From: Mycosarcoma maydis
Taxonomy: Eukaryota > Basidiomycota > Ustilaginomycetes > Ustilaginales
DNA length: 64,000 bases
Assembly (NCBI RefSeq): GCF_000328475.2
Contig: NC_026490.1
Coordinates: forward strand, 248,001 to 312,000
Reading direction: 5' to 3'
The notes under the pieces are model-generated. The model saw only the letters and a list, made by a program, of their open reading frames with translations, was not told the DNA's origin and did not search any database. Shown here piece after piece: positions 29,621 through 40,200 of this stretch (its first letter is position 1; every line of letters begins with the position of its first letter). The position numbers and the translations under genes were made by a program.

Positions 29621-32101
29621 ATGCATCCATCACCTAAGCGATCGGTGATCAAGCATCCTCACCAATTTCATGGTGCTCAAGTCTTGCCACGCAGTGCAGA
29701 TGCGCTCGCCGAAGCTTCAGCAGCCCGCAACGCGCCCTCTTCGTCCTACAATCACGCCGACCCCTCGGCCACGACGCCCAACTACCTACAAGCCGTTCAG
29801 GGTATCGGTTCCACAGATGGCGCATTTACAGGCCTCGCCAGCAGCTTTGACTTTTCCGATATGAGTCTCGTTCCACAACGAAGTGCGCCTCCTCCACCAA
29901 GCTCCTCCGCCAACCGCGCCGCTTCGTCATTGGCCTTTCAGCCTGCCTCGACCTCCAATTCGGCCTCGCCCACCTCGTCTTCCACATCCACCTTTGCAAA
30001 CGGTTCGTCCAGCTCCACTACTGCCTACCGCCCCCAGCCCACCATCAATACCTCGGTCAGTGCACTTCAAGGCCCTAGATCTGGTCTCCCAGCACAGACT
30101 GGCCTTGCGTTTAGCGTCTCGAGCCTCTCCAACAACCCGCCCGCTGCATCGCCCATCACCGCTCCCAGCTCCGCTCTACCATGGTCTTCTCAAAATCCTG
30201 CAGCGTCCGGCTCCACCGCCACTTTCCCACCACGGCCTGTGCGCTCCAACACCGCTGGTCCCGATACGCTCCATACCATCTCGTCCGTCAGCGCCTCCCA
30301 AACTGTGGCGCCGGTCATGGTGCAACGCTCTCACTCGAGCATCGCTGCTCATCAAGCCTCCCCCAGCTTGAATCAGTCTTCGCCCACGCTCGATGCCGAT
30401 GGCCCCGCCTCTCTCACCACTCAAAGCCACTTTGTGCACCCCAGCCGAGATCGCGAGAGGAGCCGCGATGGCACCACCACTCCCGGCAGCAGAAACACCT
30501 TCAAGAGTGTCTTTGGCGGTTTTGTCAACTCGATGAGCGACGTCTTCTCGGCTCAGAAAAAAATCGAAATCTCGACGCCCTACGATCCGGTCCACTTGAC
30601 CCACGTCGGCTTCAACTCGGACACAGGCGAATTCACCGGTCTCCCCAAAGAGTGGCAGCAGCTCTTGCAAGAGTCGGGCATCTCACGTCAGGACCAGGAG
30701 GCCAATCCGCAAGCGGTCATCGACATTGTCGCCTTCTACCAGGATGCCACCCAAAGCCAAGGAGGCTCGGACGTATGGAAAAAGATGGGCGCTGCCAAAG
30801 GCAACAAGGCTCCAGCCACCCCACGCACCGACACCAGCAGCGAAGATGGCATCTATCGAGTTGCTCCTCAGCCCGTCCTTTACGAGAAGCCCCGAACTGC
30901 ACCCGCTCCACCTGGCATCACGCATCCAAACAGACCATCCGAGTTTGGCAGTCCTGACCTTCGACAGCCGCCCAGCAACGCTAGCACCTCCTCGGCAGAC
31001 ACGGCGCTCAGACCATCGCGATCCACTCCAGCGCCAGGCGCTGCCCCTCCACCCAACGCCAAGACAACTTCGTCTTCGAATCCTCCACCTTGCAAGCCAA
31101 GCCCAGCATCGCGCGCTCCAGATGCCCCGGCGGCTGTCTCGGCAGCGAGTAAGAACGCAAAGGGTCCCGGCAGCGTACCGCGCAGACGAGAGACCAAGAA
31201 GAGCACCATCAAGGATTCCGAAGTGATTGCCAAGTTGCAAGCCATCTGCACCGACGCCGACCCGACCAAGCTGTACCGAAGCTTGCAAAAGATCGGTCAA
31301 GGCGCCAGCGGCGGTGTCTTTACCGCCTACCAGGTGGGCACCAACGTGTCGGTGGCCATCAAACAGATGAACCTCGAGCAGCAACCCAAGAAGGACCTCA
31401 TCATCAACGAGATCCTCGTCATGAAGGAATCGCGGCATCGCAACATTGTCAACTTTATCGACTCGTTTCTCTTCAAGGGCGACTTGTGGGTGGTCATGGA
31501 GTACATGGAAGGAGGCAGTCTCACCGATGTGGTGACGTGCAACATTATGACCGAAGGCCAGATTGCCGCCGTCAGTCGCGAGGTGCTTGAAGGCTTGCGT
31601 CACCTCCATCAACACGGCGTTATCCATCGCGACATCAAGTCGGACAACGTACTTCTCAGCCTGCAGGGAGACATTAAACTCACCGACTTTGGCTTTTGTG
31701 CGCAGATCGGCGAGTCGCAGGCCAAGCGTACCACGATGGTGGGCACGCCATACTGGATGGCGCCCGAGGTGGTGACGCGCAAAGAGTATGGACCCAAGGT
31801 AGACATTTGGAGTCTGGGCATCATGTGCATCGAAATGGTCGAAGGCGAACCGCCATACCTCAACGAGAACCCGCTGCGTGCACTTTACCTGATCGCCACC
31901 AATGGTACACCAAAGATCAACAACCCGGAGAACCTATCCAACACTTTCAAGGACTTTCTCACCACCAGTCTGGACGTGGATGCCGAGCGTCGTCCCGATG
32001 CGCTGGGTATGTTGGCGCATCCCTTCCTCAAACGATCCGAGAGCTTAAGGACGTTGACGCCTCTCATCAAGGCGGCGCGTGAACAGACGCGCAAGTCGTA
32101 G
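29621..32101 (+). CDS. p21-activated kinase, Ste20 type
   Basis: The 826-residue protein starts at ATG 29621 (a TTG lies three codons earlier). A Ser/Pro-rich disordered N-terminus of about 310 residues leads to a CRIB (p21-binding) motif ISTPYDPVHLTHVGFN at about 317-332. After a Pro-rich linker comes a complete kinase domain (about 550-815): glycine loop IGQGASGGVF, VAIKQ lysine, catalytic HRDIKSDN, DFG in LTDFGFCAQIG and GTPYWMAPEVV. It acts downstream of Cdc42/Rac in polarity, mating and filamentous growth. No PH domain is visible before the CRIB, which separates it from Cla4 and points to the Ste20 branch (Smu1 in Ustilago maydis); that assignment is inference. Intronless. Confidence 0.92.
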   Translation: MHPSPKRSVIKHPHQFHGAQVLPRSADALAEASAARNAPSSSYNHADPSATTPNYLQAVQGIGSTDGAFTGLASSFDFSDMSLVPQRSAPPPPSSSANRAASSLAFQPASTSNSASPTSSSTSTFANGSSSSTTAYRPQPTINTSVSALQGPRSGLPAQTGLAFSVSSLSNNPPAASPITAPSSALPWSSQNPAASGSTATFPPRPVRSNTAGPDTLHTISSVSASQTVAPVMVQRSHSSIAAHQASPSLNQSSPTLDADGPASLTTQSHFVHPSRDRERSRDGTTTPGSRNTFKSVFGGFVNSMSDVFSAQKKIEISTPYDPVHLTHVGFNSDTGEFTGLPKEWQQLLQESGISRQDQEANPQAVIDIVAFYQDATQSQGGSDVWKKMGAAKGNKAPATPRTDTSSEDGIYRVAPQPVLYEKPRTAPAPPGITHPNRPSEFGSPDLRQPPSNASTSSADTALRPSRSTPAPGAAPPPNAKTTSSSNPPPCKPSPASRAPDAPAAVSAASKNAKGPGSVPRRRETKKSTIKDSEVIAKLQAICTDADPTKLYRSLQKIGQGASGGVFTAYQVGTNVSVAIKQMNLEQQPKKDLIINEILVMKESRHRNIVNFIDSFLFKGDLWVVMEYMEGGSLTDVVTCNIMTEGQIAAVSREVLEGLRHLHQHGVIHRDIKSDNVLLSLQGDIKLTDFGFCAQIGESQAKRTTMVGTPYWMAPEVVTRKEYGPKVDIWSLGIMCIEMVEGEPPYLNENPLRALYLIATNGTPKINNPENLSNTFKDFLTTSLDVDAERRPDALGMLAHPFLKRSESLRTLTPLIKAAREQTRKS

Positions 32102-33113
32102 GTATCGATGTCGACCATCTCATTCCATTTTCTCAACTCGCACCACGAACAATCACATCCACACTCACTTGCATCCATCGCGCGAAAGGCACGGTCGTGT
32201 GTATTTACCAGGCAACGTATGAACATGATTCTGCTTGCAAGAGGACACCACGCGCATATGAAGCGTGCTCACACGGCTTGATGCAACCAGGCCTCGGCTG
32301 TGGTAGCAACACCAGATATCGTCTGCATGACTTGAGCGTGTTGTGCAGGAGCTGCTCTATGATCGTAGGAAGCAGACAGCGTAGCGGAGGCTCGAGAACA
32401 ATGATGGTGTCGCTGTCGATGCCTTTTGCAATTGCTGGTGGGGGGGAGCCAATTTCGTGCAAGCGAGTCATCTGCTTATCAAATCTTTCCTGTGCTGTGA
32501 CTCGTGACTCGTGACTCGTGACTGTTGTGTCTGCTCTGGTGGCAAATGAGAATTATGAATCGGCAGTAAGTTAAGGATAAATTTCAGAAGGAAATTACAA
32601 AGGAAATTTAGAAGAAATGCGACGAAATTAGGAAATCACGAATGACTCGCTTCGCCACCATTTGTGATTGAGAAATTGCAAACGAGTTCACATCGCCGTG
32701 TGCTGCCTCAAAGTGTTCTCTCGTCAGGTTGGGGCAGCTTGGGCAAAATTACGAGGAGGTGTGGCCGGCCTATTTACGATTTACGTTTGATTCCGTGTTC
32801 GTGTCTTGATTGATCTGTCGACGTTGGCATTCACGATTACCACCATTACACCATCCGCATCACTCAGTCACTCTCACTTTCACCCTTGTTCCGCTTTGGT
32901 GACTCGACCACCCTCCTCGCCATACTGTCCTCCGCACTTGTTCCGCGGCGTATCTCTGTCCTTGCACGGCGACTTTCTCGAGCTGCAAGTAGGCTACCAT
33001 TGTTAAATACGGCACAGCTTGCTTTTCTGTCGGTCTCACCATCACTCCACAAGCGCACCACCTCCTCGCTCACCTCACACGCTGGCATTCCCGGAACTAG
33101 ACCATTCATTACT
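32102..33113. other. Intergenic region PAK 3' / TRP5 5'
   Basis: There is no independent gene. It includes an ACTCGTG array (32497-32524) and an A/T-rich stretch (32570-32640). The last 228 bp are an open frame continuous with TRP5 but without ATG. Confidence 0.6.
32497..32524. repeat. GTGACTC heptamer array
   Basis: Four perfect 7-bp units (GTGACTC). Confidence 0.85.
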
Positions 33114-35267
33114 ATGACCGATCAAATCAAAGCCGTCTTTGCCGCCAAGGCTGTCAAGAACGAGGCCGTCTTTGTCAGCTTTGTCACTGCTGGTTTCCCC
33201 ACCAAGGACGACACGGTCGAGGTGCTACTCGCTCTCGAGCAGGGGGGAGCCGATGTAATCGAGCTCGGCGTTCCCTTCTCGGACCCTCAGGCAGATGGCC
33301 CCGCCATCCAGGAGAGCAACCAAGTTGCGCTTGAACAAGGCGTCGGTTACACCCAATGTCTCGATTACATCCGACAGGCACGCTCAAAAGGCCTCAAGGC
33401 TCCCGTATTGCTCATGGGCTACTATAACCCAACACTCGCTTACGGTGAGGACAAGGCGGTGCAGGACGCAAAGGCTGCCGGTGCCAACGGTTTCATCATG
33501 GTCGACTTGCCACCTGAGGAGGCTGCCGACTTCCGTGCCTCTTGTACAAAGCATGGCCTCTCGTATGTGCCCCTCATTGCGCCTTCCACATCTACAAAGC
33601 GTATCGAACATCTCGCTTCTCTCGCCGATTCGTTCATCTATGTTGTCTCCAAGATGGGTACGACCGGTGCCACCGCTGCCGTGTCGAGCTCTCTTCCCGA
33701 TTTGATCTCCAAAATTCGCAGCATCACCTCTATCCCACTCGCCGTCGGTTTCGGTGTTTCTACACGTCAACACTTTATCGAGGTGGGCGAGCACGCCGAC
33801 GGTGTTGTGATCGGAAGCAAGTTGATCGCCAAGCTCAGGGAGGCTCCCGCCAACACGGCGGCGCGCGTTGAGGCTGCGCGCAGCTACTGTGCCGAGATCA
33901 CCGGCAAGAACGAGGGAGGCATCCAGCGCAAGCAGCCGCTTAGTATCAAGCACGTCATCGAGCAGCCCGACTCGGTTCCTATTCCCAAGGTCGACGGCGT
34001 TGTACCTGCCGACAGACCCCCCGTTGCTGGCCTCGACACCATCGTCGATAGCGAGGGCAAGCTCCGACCTCCCCGTTTCGGCAAGTTTGGTGGACAGTAC
34101 ATTCCCGAAGCTCTCTTTGATGCTCACCAGGAACTCGAAAAGGCTTACCTCGATGCGCTCGACGACCCCGAGTTCTGGAAAGAGTTTGAGGGATACTACG
34201 AGTACATTGGCCGCCCCTCGGAGCTGTACCACGCCGAGCGCATGTCCAAGGAAGCAGGAGGCGCGCAGATCTGGTTCAAGCGCGAGGACCTCAACCACAC
34301 GGGTTCGCACAAGATCAACAACGCCGTCGGTCAGATCCTGCTCGCTCGCAGATTGGGCAAGACGAGAATCATTGCCGAGACCGGGGCGGGTCAGCACGGC
34401 GTAGCCACTGCCACTGCTTGTGCCAAGTTTGGCATGGAGTGCGTCGTTTACATGGGATCCGAGGATGTGCGTCGTCAGTCGCTCAATGCGTTCCGCATGA
34501 AGATGCTCGGTGCCAAGGTGGTGGCGGTCGAGAGCGGAAGCAAGACGCTTAAGGACGCCATCAACGAGGCGAACCGCGATTGGGTGACCAATTTGCACAA
34601 CACGCACTACATTGTTGGCTCGGCAATCGGCCCGCATCCGTTCCCTTCGATCGTGCGCGACTTTCAGTCGATCATCGGTAAAGAGGTCAAGCAGCAGTTG
34701 CAAGAGAAGAAGGGCAAGCTGCCCGATGCGATAGTTGCCTGCGTCGGTGGTGGTTCGAATGCGATCGGTATCTTTCACCCATTCGTACAGGACAAGAGCG
34801 TGCGCCTGATTGGTGTCGAAGCCGGTGGTGACGGTATTGACACTGACCGCCACTCGGCTACGCTCAGCAGGGGTACGCCTGGTGTACTTCACGGCGTGCG
34901 TACCTACTTGCTGCAGGACAAGTTTGGTCAAATCACCGAAACCCACTCGATCAGCGCCGGTCTTGACTACCCCGGTGTCGGACCGGAACACTCGTTCCTC
35001 AAGGACTCGGGTCGAGCCGAGTACATTGCCGCTACTGACGAAGAGGCGCTACGCGGCTTTAAGCTGTGCACCCAACTCGAAGGCATCATTCCGGCGCTCG
35101 AAACCTCGCACGCGCTCTGGTCGGCATTCCAGATCGCAAAGACCATGAAGCCTGACGAAGACATTGTTGTCTCTCTCAGTGGTCGAGGAGATAAGGACGT
35201 CGAGCAGATCGCCAATGCTATCGCTAACGCTGGCTGGGCCGAACGTCTGGGTTGGAACATTGCCTGA
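33114..35267 (+). CDS. TRP5: Bifunctional tryptophan synthase (alpha-beta)
   Basis: This enzyme catalyses the last step of tryptophan synthesis: the alpha part releases indole from indole-glycerol phosphate and the PLP-dependent beta part joins it to serine. The 717 residues match fungal Trp5 (about 700-710). The alpha domain is about residues 1-265, with catalytic Glu50 and Asp61 in [14 protein letters not shown]. The beta domain begins near 320 ([17 protein letters not shown]) and carries the PLP lysine Lys400 in [10 protein letters not shown], then [20 protein letters not shown] and the phosphate loop [11 protein letters not shown] 33114 fits family N-termini. The frame is open upstream to a TTG at 32886 and would add an Arg/Leu-rich, presequence-like extension if a non-AUG start were used. 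No intron. Confidence 0.96.
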   Translation: MTDQIKAVFAAKAVKNEAVFVSFVTAGFPTKDDTVEVLLALEQGGADVIELGVPFSDPQADGPAIQESNQVALEQGVGYTQCLDYIRQARSKGLKAPVLLMGYYNPTLAYGEDKAVQDAKAAGANGFIMVDLPPEEAADFRASCTKHGLSYVPLIAPSTSTKRIEHLASLADSFIYVVSKMGTTGATAAVSSSLPDLISKIRSITSIPLAVGFGVSTRQHFIEVGEHADGVVIGSKLIAKLREAPANTAARVEAARSYCAEITGKNEGGIQRKQPLSIKHVIEQPDSVPIPKVDGVVPADRPPVAGLDTIVDSEGKLRPPRFGKFGGQYIPEALFDAHQELEKAYLDALDDPEFWKEFEGYYEYIGRPSELYHAERMSKEAGGAQIWFKREDLNHTGSHKINNAVGQILLARRLGKTRIIAETGAGQHGVATATACAKFGMECVVYMGSEDVRRQSLNAFRMKMLGAKVVAVESGSKTLKDAINEANRDWVTNLHNTHYIVGSAIGPHPFPSIVRDFQSIIGKEVKQQLQEKKGKLPDAIVACVGGGSNAIGIFHPFVQDKSVRLIGVEAGGDGIDTDRHSATLSRGTPGVLHGVRTYLLQDKFGQITETHSISAGLDYPGVGPEHSFLKDSGRAEYIAATDEEALRGFKLCTQLEGIIPALETSHALWSAFQIAKTMKPDEDIVVSLSGRGDKDVEQIANAIANAGWAERLGWNIA

Positions 35268-35904
35268 GTGCATTACACTACCATTCTCCGCACTTGGTCG
35301 TGCTTGGTTCACAGTTCACAATGGCAGATTGTTGCCCTATCTCCTGTTGTGTGTTTGTATGCGATATCTGCTCAACAGGCTTGGCTGTCTCCTGTTCTTG
35401 GTCGCGCGCTCTGTCGCTGTACTGTACTGTGTGATGGCGCGATGGCGCGATGGCGTTGGAGGCTGATTCACGATTTTCACCACGTCTTGATCTGCGTCGC
35501 TTGGTGTTGGTTGAGCTGAAAATCCTCGTGCCTCGGGCCTCTTTACGCGACTCGTCGGTCGACTTGGAAATCGTGAGTACTTTCCACTCACCACCGTGCG
35601 TCGCTTGGTTTTGACGATTTTCGACGCGCTGACAGGATAATCACGAATAATTCACGATTCACAATTCGTGAATTCGTGGTTGGGAGAACAACACGCAACA
35701 CTCACGACTCGTGACTCGTGACTCGTGACTGAGTGAGCTGTGCACTCCTTGTCGACTGAGCCTTGTTGGACTGCCTCCACCACGGTGGATGACCAAGACA
35801 CTCGAGCGTTGCGGGACGCTGGCTTGGAGATTCCAGCCAGCACCAAGCGATCAGCGTATTCGAGCATCTGCGAGCAGCGAGATTGGTCGCGCTAAGACAC
35901 TACG
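35268..35904. other. Intergenic region TRP5 3' / RAD9 5'
   Basis: No gene is seen. A compact repeat cluster of both heptamer types lies at 35638-35731. Confidence 0.6.
35638..35731. repeat. ATTCACG and ACTCGTG heptamer cluster
   Basis: Units in both orientations at 35638-35680 are followed by four head-to-tail ACTCGTG-type units at 35700-35731. Confidence 0.8.
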
Positions 35905-37136
35905 ATGAACGCTGTGATCTCGGCGAGCGACATCAAGACGCTGTACAGTGCGTTACACTGTCTGAGTCGATTCTCAGAGACGTTCTGGTTGCAATGCAGC
36001 TCGCGCAACGGCGAGGCGCACATGCGACTGTCAGCGATCAATCCGACAAATTCGGCATTCTGCATGTTCGCTTTCGATGCGGATTTCTTCCTCAACATCT
36101 CCACCGAGTCAAAGGAAAAGATCGAATGTCAAATTCAACTCAAGGTACGTCTCGACAAAGGATAGGCTGGATGGCATCGTTGGCAAAGCGTACAGTGTTG
36201 ACTAATGCTTGGTCTTGTTGGCATCGATAGAACATACTCGCCATCTTGAAGACTCGAGGACGAAATGTCGAACGTGTTTCGCTCATCGTTAGCACCGCTC
36301 CAGCATGCCGATTTAGCATGATCCTACACTGTCAGCATTGCATCTTGAAAACGCACCATTTCAGTTACTCGCCCAAACGAGGACTTGTGCCGAGTGCCGA
36401 TCCGAATCCGCGCAACTTTTTCTCGCTGAATGCTTCTACTGCCACGGAATGGCTCGAGCACTTTCTCTCGTCGTCGCGCTCAGGCGAGTTGTGCCTAGTG
36501 TGTACACCTGACACATGTACCGCTCGGTCCAAGCAAGAAGACCTACCGGACCTCAAAGGCGGTCTGCGCAAATCGATCGCTACGCAAGTCAACATCGGGA
36601 TGGACGAGTTCAAAGAGTACTGCGTCTTGGAGCATGTCTCGATGACGTTTAGTTTGCGCGAATTCAAGGCGACCGTCTCGCTCGCTGAAGCATGGCGTGT
36701 GCCGTTCGAGGTCAACTTCAGTTCGGCCAACGAGCCCATCTTTGTTAGGATGCGACTCGAATCTGGCGTCGCTGCAGAATTCGTGATTGCTACAACTAAC
36801 GCCGAGAAAGCCACTCAAGCCTGCGCTCCGGATCCTCGCAAGCTAGCCGCGTCCATGGCTCGTTCCACTCCGCGCTCTCCATCCCCACCCGCGCTACCTT
36901 ACCACTCCACCCCGCTCATCCCAATCGACCATCCTGACCCACTCTTCTTTCCTTCCGCTTCCCAGCTCTCGCCTCATCCCACTCAACAGTCCTTGGTCCA
37001 ACCAACTCCTGTAGCGCAAGGTGGCGACCCTACCGAGTTCCTCGACCCGCTCCGCTCTCGCTCGCATTCCCCCGTCCTCCCCACCCAGATCCATCCGCCT
37101 CCTGTCGCGCGAAAACGCTTCAAACCACTCTTCTAA
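35905..37136 (+). CDS. RAD9: DNA damage checkpoint clamp subunit Rad9
   Basis: Rad9 is one of three subunits of the 9-1-1 clamp (Rad9-Hus1-Rad1) loaded at damaged DNA to activate ATR signalling. Exons 35905-36144 and 36231-37136 give 381 residues; the 86-bp intron has a GTACGT donor, ACTAATG branch and ATCGATAG acceptor. The N-terminal PCNA-like fold is recognised by LYSALHCLSRF, SAINPTNSAFCMFAFDADFF, VNIGMDEFKEYCVLEHVSMTFSLREFK and EFVIAT. The C-terminal tail (about 285-381) is Pro/Ser-rich, with SP and TP sites of the kind phosphorylated in other Rad9 tails, and ends in a basic VARKRFKPLF likely to be a nuclear signal. The gene is convergent with DOA10, 157 bp away. Confidence 0.87.
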
Positions 37137-37293
37137 TCACACCCGTTACACATGCACGTCAGTTCTTCCCCCTCCGCGCTCGCTCACCATCGGTAGCCAT
37201 GCAGAACCACACAACTACGTTATTTCGAACGCTGTCCATTTCCATGATCGGCATACACGACGCAATGCTCGATGATGCCCTGAAGCGTCGCAT

Positions 37294-40200
37294 TCATCGG
37301 AACAGCACATCAGGCAGTGTACCTTGAGCCACATAGCCAGCGTGTGCATCTGCTGCATCTGCATCTGCATCTGCATCTGCAGCTGCTGCGTTGTCTGCGT
37401 TTTCTGCATCTTGTGCGTCTTGTGCGTCTTGAACGTCGGCTGTGGTCGCTCTTGGCGCATCCGCTTGCGCATCATGCACGGCTCTCGCGTTGCGATTCGC
37501 GACGATCTCTTCATAGTTGATCAACTCGGTGCTTTCCAAAAACACCTCGTCCTTCAACAGCTCGGTCCAGCCATCCATGCTATTGATAAGCGCCGCCCTG
37601 AGCGCGGTGACGAGCATCGCGCTCTGAAGTGCGCCGATCGTCTTCCTAAGCAAGAGCTGTTCCTGCTGCCTCGTCTCGACGTGCACCCAACCACTTGTCG
37701 CCAGGCCGTACGCTACGCCAACCGGTATTGCCAGCATCACCAATCCGCCCATGCCAACCGGCGCGACCACGCGTTTCCAAGCAAGCCTTACTTTCGGCCT
37801 TGGATATACGCCTCCCCTCACCACCTCATCCACGTCGTCCATAAACCTCGCATACCACCCTCGACCGGGTACGCCCAACATCCTTGTCGTGAACAGCAGC
37901 AGTCGAGCCTGCACAACGCCACAAGCCCAAATGTGCCCCAGATGCAAAACAGCCACCTGGGTCGATCGGTACCGCAGCGGCACCAGCACGTACTGATCCA
38001 CCACTAGCCCAATCACCAACGGCACCACACCAGCCATCCCGGCAAGCAGCAACATCGACTTGAACATGCGTTTCATCTCGACCATCACGCGGATTGCAAC
38101 GTACATCCGCGGCGTTGTTCGGATGTACCGAGCGCGCGTTGTCCGTCGCATCCACGTCTTCCTCACTCCTCTGTACAGTTTAGCTGACACCACCAGCACC
38201 GTGATGCCAATGCCGAACGAGTACAGGTCGTGCACCTCCCTTGCCGTGAGCACACCGCTCATTGCTCGTCCGATTAAGAGCGGGATCGAGAGTCCAAGCA
38301 TGAACAGTGCGCAGTGGCTGAGCCACAGCAGAGTCACGATTGTCGTGATGCGAACGCGATAGTTGGACGGCAGGTAGATCAGCGTATACGTCGGTTTCGG
38401 GGTGTGTTTCTGCGCATCCGCCTGCTGCTTGAGATACGCTTCTGCCATGCGCTCGGTCGCAGGTGACCCGTCGGCGTTCATAGGGATGATCAACGGACCA
38501 GACGTGATTGCCTTGTCGTCCGCTGGAACGCTGCAGAACAAGCCGTCGTCAACGTAATCCTCGTCGCGCACGCGCCGATTCATCCACGCATTCCACGCAT
38601 TGACAAGCGCATTCCCCCTCACCCGCCTTCTCTCCTCCTTGAACTCACCTCCGAGCATGTAAGAGCTCAGCCTGAGCATCCGCGACGCCCCTCTCCACCA
38701 TCTCGTGAGCCACTTTTCCGCTAGCTTGTCCGGATTCACCCGCTGCGTCGCCCATGGCAGCGCGAAATGCACCAGCAGTAGATCCACCGGAACCTCGGTC
38801 CACGGATCAAACGGCCTCCACCTCAACGGTAACACCCCGGTCCAACCCATCACATACCTGAGAAAGTACGTGTTCACCCCGATGCTGGCCACCAGGATCG
38901 CAGCGTACATCACCGCCGACGCTGCGATCTTGCGCAACTGTGTCCAACTCTTCTTGTCCAGGATCTCGCGGATCGGATGGAAACTTGGGTCGTTGGGATC
39001 GCGAATCCAGCACAACACGCCGGGCCTCAATACCTTTCTCGTAGCGCTGACGTACTGCGCAAAGACAAACATGTAGATCGTGCCACCCATCCAGCGCGTA
39101 AACGCAAACGACAACGGAGCTGCCCAAGCCTTGTCCGGCCACGACGCGATCGACGCCTGCGCGAGGAACGGCATTGTGCAGATATCGAACAGCAGCCCGC
39201 ATCCGAGTGGGAAGACGATCAGCTCGATGAAGATGAAGCTGATCGCTTTGATGATCAGCACGTGTTGGCCCATCAACATTTTCAGCGTCGACTGCTCGCC
39301 GACGGCGCGATGCAGCTCAGGTTTCGACAAGCGTTGATGGACGATGAGGATGAGCAGCCAGTAGGCATGTCCGAACGCAACGCACACGGCGCGGTCCGTG
39401 GTGGTTGTGACCAGGCGGTAAGAGTCGATTCGCGTAAAGACGTCGCAGATGGCATCCGTCATGCGTTCCACGGTGCCTGGGAAACCAGTGGCCAGCGCCA
39501 CTTCGAATGCATTGCTGACGGCTTTCCACTGCAAAGAGGTCGTGACTCGGGCAGGCAAAACGCTGGCGAGCATGCTGGCAACCGCGCTCGATTTGGCACT
39601 AGTCGCAGAGCTGACCCCTTGTGCACCAACACCCGTGGTAGCTTTTGCCGCTGTCTGGCTGAACATATTAGACAGACTGCTTGGAATCCACCCACTGAGC
39701 GACGACTGCAGTCCCACAGTCCCGCCCGACCCTTTTCTCGCACCCGATGCACCAACTACGCCGATAAGCTTCGGCCAGCTTTTAGCACCCACCGCTATTA
39801 ACCCATCAAACACCGGATCTGTCACATACCTTAACGCCTTGACCGGCAATGCCAATACCCTGATCAACCCAGGACCACTGCCGAACAATCGACCTACGAC
39901 GTACGGCACCATGACGAACACCTGCATGACGAAGAACGAAAGGAAGATCATCAGAAAAAGGTTCTGGATGATGCCAAAGATCGGACCTCGCATGCCGATC
40001 GCTTCGAGGATACCATCCATCTCTTCTGCAAGACCGATCTCTGCCTCCGGATCGTCGGGTTCGGCGCCTGCGCCGGCGGCGTTGGCCATGATTTCGATTT
40101 CGTCGTCGGCAGCGACGGGGTGGGCGATGGGAGGGGGAAAGGCTGCGGCGGCGGCGGCTCGGAGCGCTGCTTCATCGGCTCCATCGAGTTGGAGAGGTGC

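Noticed and set aside
30683..31627. 314-codon antisense ORF across the PAK gene
   Set aside because: Shadow of the GC-rich coding strand over the linker and kinase; low-complexity translation with no family features.
33384..34991. 535-codon antisense ORF across TRP5
   Set aside because: It mirrors the codon bias of the strongly coding opposite strand, has no recognisable domain, and TRP5 is unambiguous.
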